Source: Theocolax elegans (lineage: Eukaryota > Arthropoda > Insecta > Hymenoptera > Cerocephalidae). From it: DNA of 64,000 nucleotides. Below the pieces are notes generated by a model. The model had not been told where the DNA came from and ran no database searches. It saw only the letters and a program-made list of their open reading frames with translations. The position numbers and the translations under genes are program-made. This document shows positions 9,686-20,533 of the stretch, piece by piece. The stretch lies in assembly GCA_026168455.1 (NCBI GenBank), contig CM047426.1:69337740-69401739 (forward strand), in the 5' to 3' direction. Every line of letters starts with the position of its first letter. Positions within the stretch are counted from its first letter, which is position 1.

Positions 9686-10172
9686 TTAACATGACAAAAA
9701 GTTGCTTCGAACCGTCAACAAGATGTAAATTTTTAGGCTTTATAATTGATTCGACAAGATATTGTGTAGAATTGACAGAAAACAAGAGAAAATATTTATA
9801 TGTTATGAAGAATTAAAACCAAATAAAATCTGTTCAATTAATAAGTTAGCTCACATTATAGGGAGATTAGTAGCAGCTTGTCCAGCCATTAATTATGGAT
9901 TTTTACACACAAAATTATTTGAACAAGAAAAATTATTTACGCTTGTTCTTAACAATTATAACTATAATGAAAACATTGTTTTTCCTAAATATTTAGAATC
10001 GGAGGTTAACTGGTGGAAAATGAATTTCAAAACTGCAGTAAACCCTATTAAGACAGGAGAATTTAAAGTTACTATTTTTACGGATGCTTCAATGTCTGGT
10101 TGGGGGGCGGTAATGATTAATACTAAAGTATACGGTTTTTGGGATAATTCATTAAAGACTAGGCATATCAAT
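9686..10172 (+). pseudogene. DIRS pol: displaced post-YxDD and RNase H block
   Basis: Begins LINMTKSCFEPSTRCKFLGF (the segment that normally follows the YxDD catalytic box) and continues through CSINKLAHIIGRLVAACPAI, YLESEVNWWKMNF and the RNase H motif VTIFTDASMSGWGAVM to SLKTRHINYL. There is a frameshift near 9788. The block then joins directly to the RT core ITKPDGSHR, so RNase H lies upstream of the RT core, the reverse of the normal order. Confidence 0.7.
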
Positions 10173-10432
10173 TATCTAATAACAAAACCAGATGGGTCAC
10201 ATAGGTTTATTTTAAATCTAAAAAAGTTAAATAAATTTATCTCTACTCAACATTTCAAATTAGAAGATTTGCGAACTGCTATAAATCTAATTTTCCCTAA
10301 CTACTTTATGGGATCCATTGACCTTGAAGATGCGTATTATGCTGTACCTGTATAAAAGTAGCCGTAAATATTTAAGATTTCAATTTTTGGATAAGTTATT
10401 CGAATTTACTTGCTTGCCATTCGATTTGTGCA
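10173..10432 (+). pseudogene. DIRS pol: RT core (fingers/palm), lacking YxDD
   Basis: ITKPDGSHRFILNLKKLNKF, HFKLEDLRTA and MGSIDLEDAYYAVPV are the RT motifs before the catalytic box, followed after a frameshift near 10355 by KYLRFQFLDKLFEFTCLPF. The coding then breaks at the point where intact elements continue to the YxDD motif, so the second catalytic aspartate box is absent from the copy. Confidence 0.75.
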
Positions 10433-10444
10433 CTAGTCTCTTTA

Positions 10445-10829
10445 TATATAGATTTAGAAATAGATTTATTTGCATAGGATATAAATAAGAAATGTGAAAG
10501 ATACGTTTCAAGGTTTCCAGGTAAAAACGTGGAAATTGTAGATGCGTTTACTTTCTCGTGGAATAATTTCAATTTTTATGCGTTCCCCCGTTTTCACAAA
10601 TTTTAAGAACATTAATAAAAATTAAACAGGACCAAGCTTGTGGCATTGTAGTGATGCCTAAATGGCCAAACCAACCGTGGTATCCTTTAGTCAATGAATT
10701 ATTAATATCAGAACTTATTACTTTTAAACCGGATCCTAATTTACTTTTATCACCGTCCAGATTGTTGCAGCATCCGAGATCGAAAAATCTAACTTTGATT
10801 GCGGGAAGGCTATCGGCGAGGCCTTCTTA
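10445..10829 (+). pseudogene. DIRS pol: C-terminal domain
   Basis: Reads YIDLEIDLFA-stop-DINKKCERYV, then VEIVDAFTFSWNNFNFYAFP, PFSQILRTLIKIKQDQACGI and MPKWPNQPWYPLV. This is the conserved tail of DIRS pol (DLFA...DAF...W...AFPPF...P-W-P-QPW-P). One in-frame TAG replaces a sense codon after DLFA. Confidence 0.7.
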
Positions 10830-11746
10830 AGAAAGGGAGTACCTACCCCTGCAGTAAAAATTGTATTAGCATCTTTGGCAGACTCGACAAGAAAACAATA
10901 TGAATCTTCGCTGCGTAGCTGGAAATCTTTCTGTGCAAGTAATAAATTAGAATTTTTCAATCCTGTTGAAAAAAGTGTAATTCAATTTTTAACTGAATGT
11001 TTTAATAAAGGGGCATCTTATGGTACCCTAAATTCTCACCGATCAGCCATTTCTCTATTATCGAAAGATCAAATAGGTGAAAGTAAGTTAATCACGAGAT
11101 TCTTAAAGGGGGTCTTAACTTAACCCGGCTAAGCCGAAATACGAATTTACATGGGATGTGACATTAGTTATTAGGTATTTAGAAACTTTATTTCCTTTAG
11201 ATAATTTGAGTTTAAAAGATTTATCCAGAAGAACAGCAATGTTATTAGCGTTAGGTACAGCTCAGAGAGCTCAAACTATTACCTCAATTAATATAGACAA
11301 TATAAATCAGTCGAAAGATCGTTTAGAAATTAGAATACCAGATTTAATAAAGACGTCAGGACCTGGGATTTTTACCAAATTTCAATGACAGGCCGCAATT
11401 ATGTATAGTACAAACGTTACTAAAATATTTGGAAATGACAAGAGACTTAAGAGGAGATGTTAAGAAATTATTTATTACTTTTAATAAACCACATAAAGCT
11501 ATTTCAACACAAACATTCAGTCGTTGGGTGAAATCGGTACTAAGAGATAGTAATATAGATACGTCGATATTTACGGCACATTCAACCCGACACGCGGCGA
11601 CATCGAAAGTGTTTAATAAAGGCTTAAATATAGCCTTAATTAGGAAAACAGCAGGGTGGACTGAAGATTCACAGGTCTTTGCCAGATTTTATAATAGGCC
11701 AATTGTTAGCGATAAGTCAATGTTCACAAGTATTGTGTTAAGTTAA
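10830..11746 (+). pseudogene. DIRS tyrosine recombinase
   Basis: Three collinear frames (10830-11121, about 11123-11360, 11361-11746) separated by single-base shifts. N-terminal core-binding part: ADSTRKQYESSLRSWKSFC and TLNSHRSAISLLSKD. Catalytic part: the first Arg in LGTAQRAQTITSINIDN, the H-x-x-R box in FTAHSTRHAATSKVF, then KTAGW and the nucleophile Tyr in FARFYNRPIV. All four catalytic positions R-H-R-Y are visible, so the copy died by indels rather than loss of key residues. In DIRS elements this enzyme inserts the circular DNA intermediate. Confidence 0.85.
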
Positions 11747-11850
11747 TCAAAAATGTAAATTTCAGTATTATTATAACAAAGATTGTATTCACAGAAATTA
11801 AAAGATGATAATAAAAGTGAAAATTAAATTTAAAAATTGAACTCTAAATA

Positions 11851-11967
11851 ACTACATGGTATATAATCTCGAGAACGAGGCGAATGAAATATAATTGAAG
11901 ATCAAACGAACTTACCTGTAAGTGAAGTTCGATCGCAATTATATGAAGAGCCTCGTTCGAAGAGATT
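11851..11967 (+). repeat. DIRS internal complementary region
   Basis: 11851-11887 is complementary to the left terminus (7921-7955) and 11899-11967 is complementary to the right terminus (about 12155-12223). The two pieces lie side by side, exactly the arrangement that DIRS1 uses as a guide to join both ends of its cDNA. Confidence 0.85.
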
Positions 11968-12028
11968 AGGTCCCACCCAATTATTCCCATCTAGAATAGC
12001 CAATTTTAAATTTAAAAAACTCTGAAAG

Positions 12029-12223
12029 ATGATGAGTTCGCGCGCACAGGAGAAGACCCTGCCTGCGGTGGCTGGCGCGGCAAGGTTGCAAAATTTCATT
12101 TTACTCTAAACGTTGTGATGTCCAGTGGGTAAGGAAGGAAACTACATGGTATATAATCTCTTCGAACGAGGCTCTTCATATAATTGCGATCGAACTTCAC
12201 TTACAGGTAAGTTCGTTTGATCT
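12029..12223 (+). repeat. DIRS right inverted terminal repeat and right extension
   Basis: 12029-12160 is the inverse of the left terminal repeat; 12161-12223 is a right-end extension (TTCGAACGAGGCTCTTCATA...) found again, inverted, only in the internal complementary region. Confidence 0.85.
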
Positions 12224-13692
12224 TGAATAAATACTGTTGTCTAGTGCATACAAGGCTTGCTCTGCATCAGATCTACCACGTGTCAGTCATTTTCTCAAAT
12301 GTTAACACAGAAATTTCTAACTACATTCTTGAAAAAATACTTACTGATATAAAAGTTAAAGCCGCTTTCCTAATCACAATACTCAGGGCACCAATTAACA
12401 ATGAAGGATCCCTAGTAGAAATCGTATTCCATTAAATAGGTAATAAATAGATATTCTAAATAGAATGGTCGAAAAATGGGTGGAAAATAGGCAAAAATGT
12501 GTTCATTTTTATCCTCCCGGTGAAACGCTTTTTCTCCCAATTTTTAACCATTAAATAGACTAAAATATAACTTATATTCTGTTTTGAGCTAATTTTTAGC
12601 TTATAAACATAGATCAAATTTGAGTCTAATTATGTGCTATTAAATGTCTGTTAAACATGGACAAGTGAAAAATATAATATAATTACATTTATTTTCGTAA
12701 ATACTGGAAATATAACAGAAATTAGTTGTAAATCAGACGAAAACATTAAAAATCCATCCGAAACTATAGAAATTTTCAAATTTACTGTTACCGGAAAGCT
12801 GGAAACATTATTCGAATGTCTTGAGGTTATGGTCATTCTATTAAGTGTTAAAAAAATGGGTGAAAAAGCGTTTCATCACAAGGTATTTCATACCAATGTT
12901 TAATTCCTAGTTCTTAGATTCAAATTTCTGCTAGGGATACATCATGTTATAAGCTTTAGATGACAAGTTTACGGTAAACCTGACCACGTTCAAAGGATAC
13001 CAGAGGTTTTCAAAATTAATTTAAGTAGCCATGAAAATTACATTTTCGCTTGCACAGACGTACCTAAATGTTTTCTTTGTAAATTAGAAGGACACCGCAG
13101 GTTAGGAATTGTGTAAACACTGTAGACTCACCTGTAAACTCTTGAACTATAAACAAAGGAATCGAAGATTATTCAAATAAATTACTAGTAATAAATCAAA
13201 ATATAATAGAAACATATAATATAATGAATTCCAAGTTTGCGATAGTCTCATTGCGTATGTTATACCAACTTTTACCAAACATAAACTTTATATCAAGTTG
13301 ATATTAAGTTTTACACTTTTACGCGGGTACCTTTCTATCAACATTACAGAATATATTATTAATGTAACCAATTATCAATACCATATACAGTATGAGACAA
13401 TCAGTCAATAATATAAAGCAAAGTTAATAAAAAATACGTTGGGTAAAGTATAAAGTATAACAAATCATTATATAGAACGCAGCAATAAATTATTAATATA
13501 TCACTCATACCTCCCATCAAAAATCAGAAATGAAACACATAAGTTAGCATATTATATCCAGACAACTGGAATTCAATAACAGCGATAATCTATTAAATGC
13601 CAAAATAACAAAGCAATACATTAAAAAAACATTTACGTAGAATTTAATGATGTATGGAAAGCTAATATTTATAAAACAACTCCAAGAAATTA
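12224..13692. other. AT-rich DNA, no gene recognised
   Basis: Short open frames at 12217-12435 (+), 12651-12836 (-) and 13544-13792 (-) have no recognisable motifs or gene-like composition. I see no repeats with other parts of the window until 13693. Confidence 0.4.
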
Positions 13693-14901
13693 AAACTGAA
13701 GTTTTCATGAAAAATCCAATACATAATTTTACCAGAAATAACCAAGTATACTTACCAGGGTACAAATTGGGTACACACCACTCACCCATCATATCCCGCG
13801 TAAAAAAATTAAAGTTTATATGAACTTTATATAAACTTGAGGTTTGGCTAAACTTGATATGGGGTTGGCCAACGAGACTGAGCCGAACTTGTGTAACTGA
13901 CTGTTCAAGTTTGGCGAAAGTGTATCAAAAGTTCATCTGAAATTGACATAAAGTTTTTATAAGGTTTTGTTACAATTACTGACAAATAAAATAAAGTTTA
14001 TACTAAGTTTAGCCGAACTCAATATCAACGTGATATCAAGTTCAAGTTTATAAAGTTATATATGTTGATATCACGATACCCAAAGAAAAATTTTAAAAAT
14101 CTCTTTGACTGACATCAGTAACATCGGTTAGAAAAATGGATATTTGGGAGATATATTCCAAAAATTCGAAGCCGCCACTGAAAGTGTTGTCCATTTCGTA
14201 GTCTTGAAAACATAATCTGAAAGAGAGAAAATTAAAAAACCCACAAAGTATCTATTTTCACATATTAACATATTAATGTAAAAACATAAGTAATATTTAT
14301 AAAACTGAAGTTTTCATGAAAAATCCAATACATAATTTTACCAGAAATAACCAAGTATACTTACCAGGGTACAAATTGGGTACACACCACTCACCCATCA
14401 TATCCCGCGTAAAAAAATTAAAGTTTATATGAACTTTATATAAACTTGAGGTTTGGCTAAACTTGATATGGGGTTGGCCAACGAGACTGAGCCGAACTTG
14501 TGTAACTGACTGTTCAAGTTTGGCGAAAGTGTATCAAAAGTTCATCTGAAATTGACATAAAGTTTTTATAAGGTTTTGTTACAATTACTGACAAATAAAA
14601 TAAAGTTTATACTAAGTTTAGCCGAACTCAATATCAACGTGATATCAAGTTCAAGTTTATAAAGTTATATAATGTTGATATCACGATACCCAAAGAAAAA
14701 TTTTAAAAATCTTCTTTGACTGACATCAGTAACATCGGTTAGAAAAATGGATATTTGAGATATATTCCAAAAAATTCGAAGCCGCCACTGAAAAGTGTTG
14801 TCCATTTCGTTAGTCTTGAAAACATAATCTGAAAGAAGAAAATTAAAAAAACCACAAAGTATCTATTTTCACATATTAAAATATTAATTAAAACATAATT
14901 A
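13693..14901. repeat. 609-bp tandem duplication of a dispersed repeat
   Basis: The text starting AACTGAAGTTTTCATGAAAA at 13693 recurs at 14302 and the two units run in parallel for about 600 bp with scattered 1-2 bp differences. Each unit holds CCCGCGTAAAAAAATTAAAG and a series of related AAGTTTAT/AAACTTGA words. A third, internally deleted copy lies inverted at 43590-43840. Confidence 0.85.
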
Positions 14902-15541
14902 AAAACATAAAATTTTCAAATTAAATAGAAAAAACTTATCTGATGCAGCGGTCCAAAATAAATCTTCTTGTGTCGTATTTTCTATGTTGACATGGTTGTC
15001 CGGATTACGTCTTACATATACCGATCGTGCAACGATGCTTTGTCAACTCGATTACACACTAAACGGCGACTCACAATGATTACAAATTACACTTATTAAA
15101 CTGTCAGATTTGCAAAAATAGCCTGATCTGCTGGTCCTTCTCACGCCGCATTCGCAACGGTAGTGACGAATCGGTTATATATGGATAAATTAGCCGACGA
15201 AAAAAAAAAAAAAAACAATGTTGTTTTGGCAGCTAACCCTAGCGTCAGTTCACTCGCGAGAGCAGCGCGTTAAGAATCAGCGGACCAGGTTATATATTTC
15301 GAACTTGAACGATTGATAAATTGTATTCTTTGTGCAATTGTAATAATCGTGAGTCGCCGTTCAATGTGTAAACAAGTTGACAGAGCATCGTTGTGCGATC
15401 GGTGTACGTAAGGCGTAATCCGGACAACCATGTCAGCATACAAAATACGACACAAGAAGATTCATTTTGGACCGCTGCATCAGATAAGTTTTTTCTATTT
15501 AATTTGAAAATTTTATGTTTTTAATTATGTTTTAATTAATA
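14882..15541. mobile_element. Foldback element with about 210-bp arms
   Basis: Left arm ATTAATTAAAACATAATTAA...TGATGCAGCGGTCCAAAATA...; right arm (about 15330-15541) is its inverse complement, with a unique centre of about 240 bp holding an A15 run (15200-15215). No coding content. The left arm abuts the end of the tandem duplication. Confidence 0.8.
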
Positions 15542-15965
15542 CTAGCCATATTACCTCGGTCGCTAACGCTCCCTCGGTTGAATCACATTTTTGAGACTAG
15601 ACGTTGATTATAAAGTGTAGTCTTCAATTTATTATTAGTTTATAACAAATAAATTTTAAACGATTTTGATACAAATATTTTATTTTATTTTCAAACCAAT
15701 TTTTTTCATGTGCTTTAAACTATTAATTAAAATTTATTGTTATATTATTAAAACAAATAAAAATAAATTATAAAATATTTTATTTTAAAAATGTATACAA
15801 TTTATACCTTTTACTTATCATGATATTTAACTATAACAGTTTATTTTCGAATGTTGGTTTGTATTATTTTCACTCTGCATTTACAGGCTTGAGACTGTCA
15901 TATAATGAACGTAAATATAATGTGTATTAATAGTTTCAAATATTTGATTTTCTAACATATATATA
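15542..15965. other. AT-rich DNA with a possible Helitron-like 3' end
   Basis: Read on the minus strand, 15590-15541 gives GAGGGAGCGTTAGCGACCGA and then GGCTAGT, similar to the sequence at 63265-63300 (GAGCGTGAGCGAGTGAGG...GCTAGT). Both could be CTAG|T Helitron-type ends. The rest is featureless. Confidence 0.25.
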
Positions 15966-17336
15966 TACTAGGGGGGCTTCGCCCCCCTGCGCGCTTCGCG
16001 CGCCAACCCCCTATTTTTAATTTCGAAAAAGGTTTTTCGTAATAAATTTATTTTAAATAATGTTTTAAATTATATTACTTTTTCACTACCATGGACACCT
16101 TAGAAATTAAACCAATTCACACAACACCTTGGAGGTACTGTTATAATGCATTGGGTTTTATACCAAAAATTTAATTTTTTTTTAAATACGATTATAATTT
16201 ATAAATAAAAGTTTTTACCAAAATTTAGTATAATGAAATCAGAATAATAGTAATAAAAAAAATAAAGACATTAAATGTTAACTGTAAATTTTAAACTATA
16301 TGAATTCTTATAAAGCTTAAATTTTATTTTACTAACTATAAATGTTAATAAAAAGTAACTTACCAAAAATAGTAAAGTGCATGTACTTACTAAATTGTAG
16401 TATTTAGTAACTACTTATGAAAATTTTGGAATATTTTAAACGAATCTAAGTAGAACATCACCTCCTTTAATTAATTTCTTTAATGACAAAGGATCATCGC
16501 CAAAAGTTCTATGGCATTAATATTTTGTACTTTTAGAGTAATAAGACTTTCTTCTTAAATAAATAAATTTTTTTATTATCTTTTATTAATTTTATAGAAC
16601 TATTTATATAATTTTAGTGGCATATAAATAAAAACCTGTTTCTTCCATTTCTCCCGTAATTCGTAATTTGCACCCTCTATCAAAATTCGTGTTTTAATCC
16701 ATAATTTTATCCAATTTATTTTTTCCTTTAGTTACAGAGCCCATATATTTATCTTCATTATTATAATCAAATTCATTCCTTAGAAAACCTTCTGTTTCTA
16801 ATAAATACATACTTGTTTATTTAAAATATTGTTTTCTATAAATATACATAATCTACTCACTTATATATCCATTCAATTTTGAAATATTAATAAAAAAATA
16901 ATTAAATTAAATGCTCCTAAATTAATAGTTTTTGAAAATCTATTGAAATATAATTAGTATTTTATATTGCCACTGTTAAAATTTGAATTTTCTTTTGCCA
17001 TTACTGTTTATAATAGAATTATCTTAAAAATGCAATAATTAATATATTTAATTTTTAACTCATTGTATATATCAAATGGATATTTGGAAAAGTGTATGTT
17101 ATACTTGATTAATATTTATTTATTCTTCAAACAATTTTGCATCTGTATTTAAAGCATTACATTGCATTTTAGATCCGTTATTATAATATTGAGTATACGT
17201 TTAAACATATTATAAGTTTCATCAAGAATGAGTAAACTAATACACATTCTTTCAAGTTATGTTCAAAAATTTTTTTTTGCGCAAGGAAAAAATACATGTA
17301 TTATGTATTCTTGAAAAAACAATTTTAAAATATATA
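15966..17336 (-). repeat. Left arm of a large inverted repeat with G/C hairpin tip
   Basis: Starts CTAGGGGGGCTTCGCCCCCC and a second hairpin GCGCGCTTCGCGCGC, then 1.3 kb of AT-rich non-coding DNA. The whole is the inverse complement of 28206-29593, with modest divergence. Read outward, each arm ends in a hairpin followed by CTAG|T, reminiscent of Helitron 3' ends (inference). Confidence 0.8.
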
Positions 17337-17407
17337 TATATTATATAAATATTCCGCCGCACGCACACACACCCACATACATACATACATATATATACAT
17401 ATATATG

Positions 17408-17935
17408 GTCTATTTCACGTCAAGTGGTACGATGAAAATTTTAAATCACTCCAAAATTTGAGAACAGGCTGGAAACATCTTCCAGAACATACAAAAAAAA
17501 TTTAAGTGTTAAAAATAATTTGCTTAAGAGTTATTCGACCATGAAAAGTGGAAATTTTTAAATTTTTTAGAAAAATTTCTATTTTTTAAGCCATTTATCT
17601 CAAAATCTGTTGATATTTTTGAAAAAACATTACAAACAACTTTTGTTTAAATTAATCTTTAGAACTTATCTACCATGGTTACATTTCTTAATTTTAAAAT
17701 CTCGAAGAGATAGAACACCCGGACATATTGAATATCAAAAAAAAGGCTACCACACCATAATCGATTTTAATCTAATACCTCTCAAAAGTTCACATTTTTC
17801 GCGAGCTTTCGAATGCCTTGGGTTAGCTTATTGGCCAAGACCGCTGTAGTAAGTTATGCCTCATAAACCTCATAAAATCACTAATTTTCACGTATTTTAG
17901 GACATAACTTACACCAAAGGTGTAATATATATAAT
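17408..17935. repeat. Dispersed repeat, half of a foldback family
   Basis: Starts GGTCTATTTCACGTCAAGTG, similar to the tip of the palindrome at 17945. A related copy is at 44820-45250 (+) and truncated inverse copies are at about 25110-25370 and 27075-27335. Near 17848-17915 the text folds on itself (TAAGTTATGCC...GGACATAACTTA). The small frame at 17610-17849 is not conserved in a protein-like way. Confidence 0.6.
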
Positions 17936-17944
17936 ATATATATG

Positions 17945-18950
17945 CGGTATTCCACGTGAAGTGGTCCGATCAAAATTTTAAAATGCACCAAATTTTGAGT
18001 ACACATTGCAAATGTTTTTCAGAATACAGAAAAAAATTTTTAGGTACTGGAATTTATTAGCTCAAAAGTTATTATAACCTCAAAAAGTGAACTTTTTCCA
18101 GTTTTTTTCAACACCAGCTGGGTTTATCGCTATTTAACTCAAAATCTATCAACTTTTAATATACAACATTATTTGTAACATTCGTTGCTAATTATGTGTA
18201 GAATTTATCCTTCTGGGTTAGAATTTCTAATATTAAAATCAATGTTACATAAACTACATGTCAATATTCAACTTAAAAAAAGTGTAAGTTTGCCACAATT
18301 GATTTTTTTATCCAAAAGTCTAAAAGAAAGTTTGGAGCAATACATTTCAAATGGTCTGTAGCATTTTTATGGCCTTCAATTCTGTAAAAAGTTATGATAA
18401 TTTAAAGAAACACCATATTTTTTTAAAAATTTAAATGGGAAATACCATGTTAATTTTTGTGAATTTTTTGTCTTTATTTAAATTATCATAACTTTTTACA
18501 GAATTGATGGCCATAAAAATGCTACAGACTATTTGAAAGGTATTGCTCCAAGCTTTCTTTTAGACTTTTGGATGAAAAAATCAAAGGTGGCGCACTTGCA
18601 CTTTTTATAAGTTGAATATTGACATGTAGTTTATGTAACATTGACCTTGAGATTAGAAATTCTAACCCAGAAGAATAAATTCTAGATATAATTAGCAACG
18701 AATGTTACATATAATGTTGTATAGTAAAAGTTGATAGATTTTGAGTTATATAGCGGTAAACCCAGCTGGTGTTGAAAAAAATATGGAAAAATTCACTTTT
18801 TGAGGTTAGAATAACTTTTGAGCAAATAGATTCCAGTACCTACAATTTTTTTTCTGTATTCTGAAAAACATTTGCAAAGTGTACCCAAAATTTGGTGCAT
18901 TTTAAAATTTTGATCGGACCACTTCACGTGGAATACCCCATATATGATAT
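17945..18950. mobile_element. 1-kb palindromic element
   Basis: GGTATTCCACGTGAAGTGGT at the left pairs with ACCACTTCACGTGGAATACC at the right and pairing continues to a centre near 18440-18470. It is embedded in TATA microsatellite on both sides. No coding content; a foldback or long-TIR MITE. Confidence 0.85.
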
Positions 18951-19379
18951 ATATATATATGTTATAAATTGATCAATCGATACTTATGCCGACAAATTCT
19001 TACGGGAAATGGGAATTGTGCTTACTTTGGGGGTAATTATGCCGACGTCAGCATAATTCCACCGAAAATTCAACCATGTATCCGTACTTATGCCGATACA
19101 CAAAAAAATCGGAAAATTATCTTTGTGAGCCCCGCTTTGACCTTTGCCTCCGGCCTCCGACACCTCGAAAGACGTTATAGCTTCAATCCTTCATTAATAT
19201 TATAAGGTCAAAGTGTGCTTTTTTTACCCGTGAGGGGTATTTAGGTATTTGGGTTATTGGTTTTTTATGCATTATTCTATCAATTAATATTCTCCCCCTT
19301 ATATCCGAGTCGTTACATATTTATAACCTCAAAACACCAAGATAACACGTAGTGTCACCATAAGTACCGATACTGGTGT
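18951..19379. other. Unclassified DNA
   Basis: Contains repeated words such as TTATGCCGA and TCAGCATAA near 18985-19095 but no gene. Confidence 0.35.
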
Positions 19380-19650
19380 TTATATATATGTATGTCATAT
19401 ATATATGTCATATACATATATGTTATATATATGTCATATGTATGATATACATATATGTTATATATATGTCATATATATGTTATATATATATGTCATATAT
19501 ATGTAATATATATATGTCATATATATGTTATATATATATGTCATATATATGTAATATATATATGTCATATATATGTTATATATATATGTCATATATATGT
19601 AATATATATATGTCATATATATGTTATATATATATATATATATAACAGTG
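19380..19650. repeat. TATATG(T/C)-type microsatellite array
   Basis: Alternating blocks of ATATATATGTCATATATATG and TTATAT/TAATAT with a repeat period near 46 bp. A shorter similar block lies at 20160-20275. Open frames here on both strands are artefacts of the repeat. Confidence 0.9.
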
Positions 19651-19689
19651 TCATATATATAAGTGTGTGTGTACGTGTTATTTGTTTTT

Positions 19690-20115
19690 TCAAGAATAGA
19701 TAATATATGTATTTTTTCCGTGCGCAAAAAAAAGTTGTGAATATAACTTGAAAGAATGTGTATTAGTTTACTTATTCCTGATGAAACTCATAAAATAAAA
19801 ACGGACCTAAAATTTAATGTAATGTTTTTAAAAATATGCACAATTTTTCAAAGATAAAATAAATATTAATCAAGTATAACATACATTTATCCAAATATCT
19901 ATTTGTGAAATATACAATAAATTAAAAATTAAATACATTAATTATTGGATTTTTAAGATAAATCTATTATAAACAGTAATGGCAAAATTTTGAAAGAGGG
20001 TGCAAATTACGAATTACGGGAGAAATGGAAGAAACAAGTTTTTATTTATATACCGCTAAAATGTTATAAATAATTTTTATAAATAATGTTATAAATAAAT
20101 TTTTGGTAAGTTAAT
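19690..20115 (+). repeat. Partial copy of the 28.2-29.6 kb arm
   Basis: Shares long stretches with the right arm, such as GAAAGAGGGTGCAAATTACG and CTTGAAAGAATGTGTATTAG, in the same orientation. Confidence 0.7.
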
Positions 20116-20275
20116 TGTTCATTACCACATACATATCTCTCTATAATATATGAATATTTCACATATATATATGTTATATATATGTTATATATATGTTATA
20201 TATATGTCATATATATATATGCTATATATATGTGTTTTATATATATATATATGTATATGTAATATATATATAGAA

Positions 20276-20276
20276 G

Positions 20277-20307
<31 letters not shown>

Positions 20308-20349
20308 CTGTGTCTGTGTGTGCGTGCGTGCGTGTGTGTGTGTGTGTGT
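20276..20349 (+). repeat. TG/CA microsatellite, target of the LINE
   Basis: GTGTGTGCGTG-type repeats directly abut the poly(A) end of the R1-clade LINE. The other end of the LINE at 25092-25121 is also TG repeat with the same GTGCGTGCGTG variant, so the two form the target duplication. Confidence 0.85.
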
Positions 20350-20533
20350 TTTTTTTTTTTTTTATTATTTTTTTTTTCCGAAGAGGTGGAGAAATGTTTA
20401 ATGCACCATGACTGGAGCCATGCAAGACTCCCCGTGTGTGGGACTCTCCTACCGAAAGATGTCGATAGGCATACACACTAAAACTCCACCTCTTTTCTTA
20501 CCTTTATTCCCCCGCGGGAGCCGCCGCAAGGCA

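Larger units (their letters stand above)
7921..12223 (+). mobile_element. DIRS-type tyrosine-recombinase retrotransposon
   Basis: About 4.3 kb with the hallmarks of DIRS1: inverted terminal repeats, an internal complementary region near the right end, and gag-like, RT/RNase H and tyrosine recombinase coding blocks on the plus strand. DIRS elements integrate by the recombinase, so no target duplication is expected. Most coding blocks carry frameshifts or stops, and pol blocks are out of order. GC content in the coding blocks is higher than in the flanks. Confidence 0.9.

Noticed and set aside
19376..19727. Tyr/Ile-rich open frames on both strands
   Set aside because: They are translations of a TATATG microsatellite and exist equally on both strands.
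20150..20481. Cys/Val-rich frames over the TG repeat
   Set aside because: Artefacts of (TG)n and of the poly(A) tail of the LINE.
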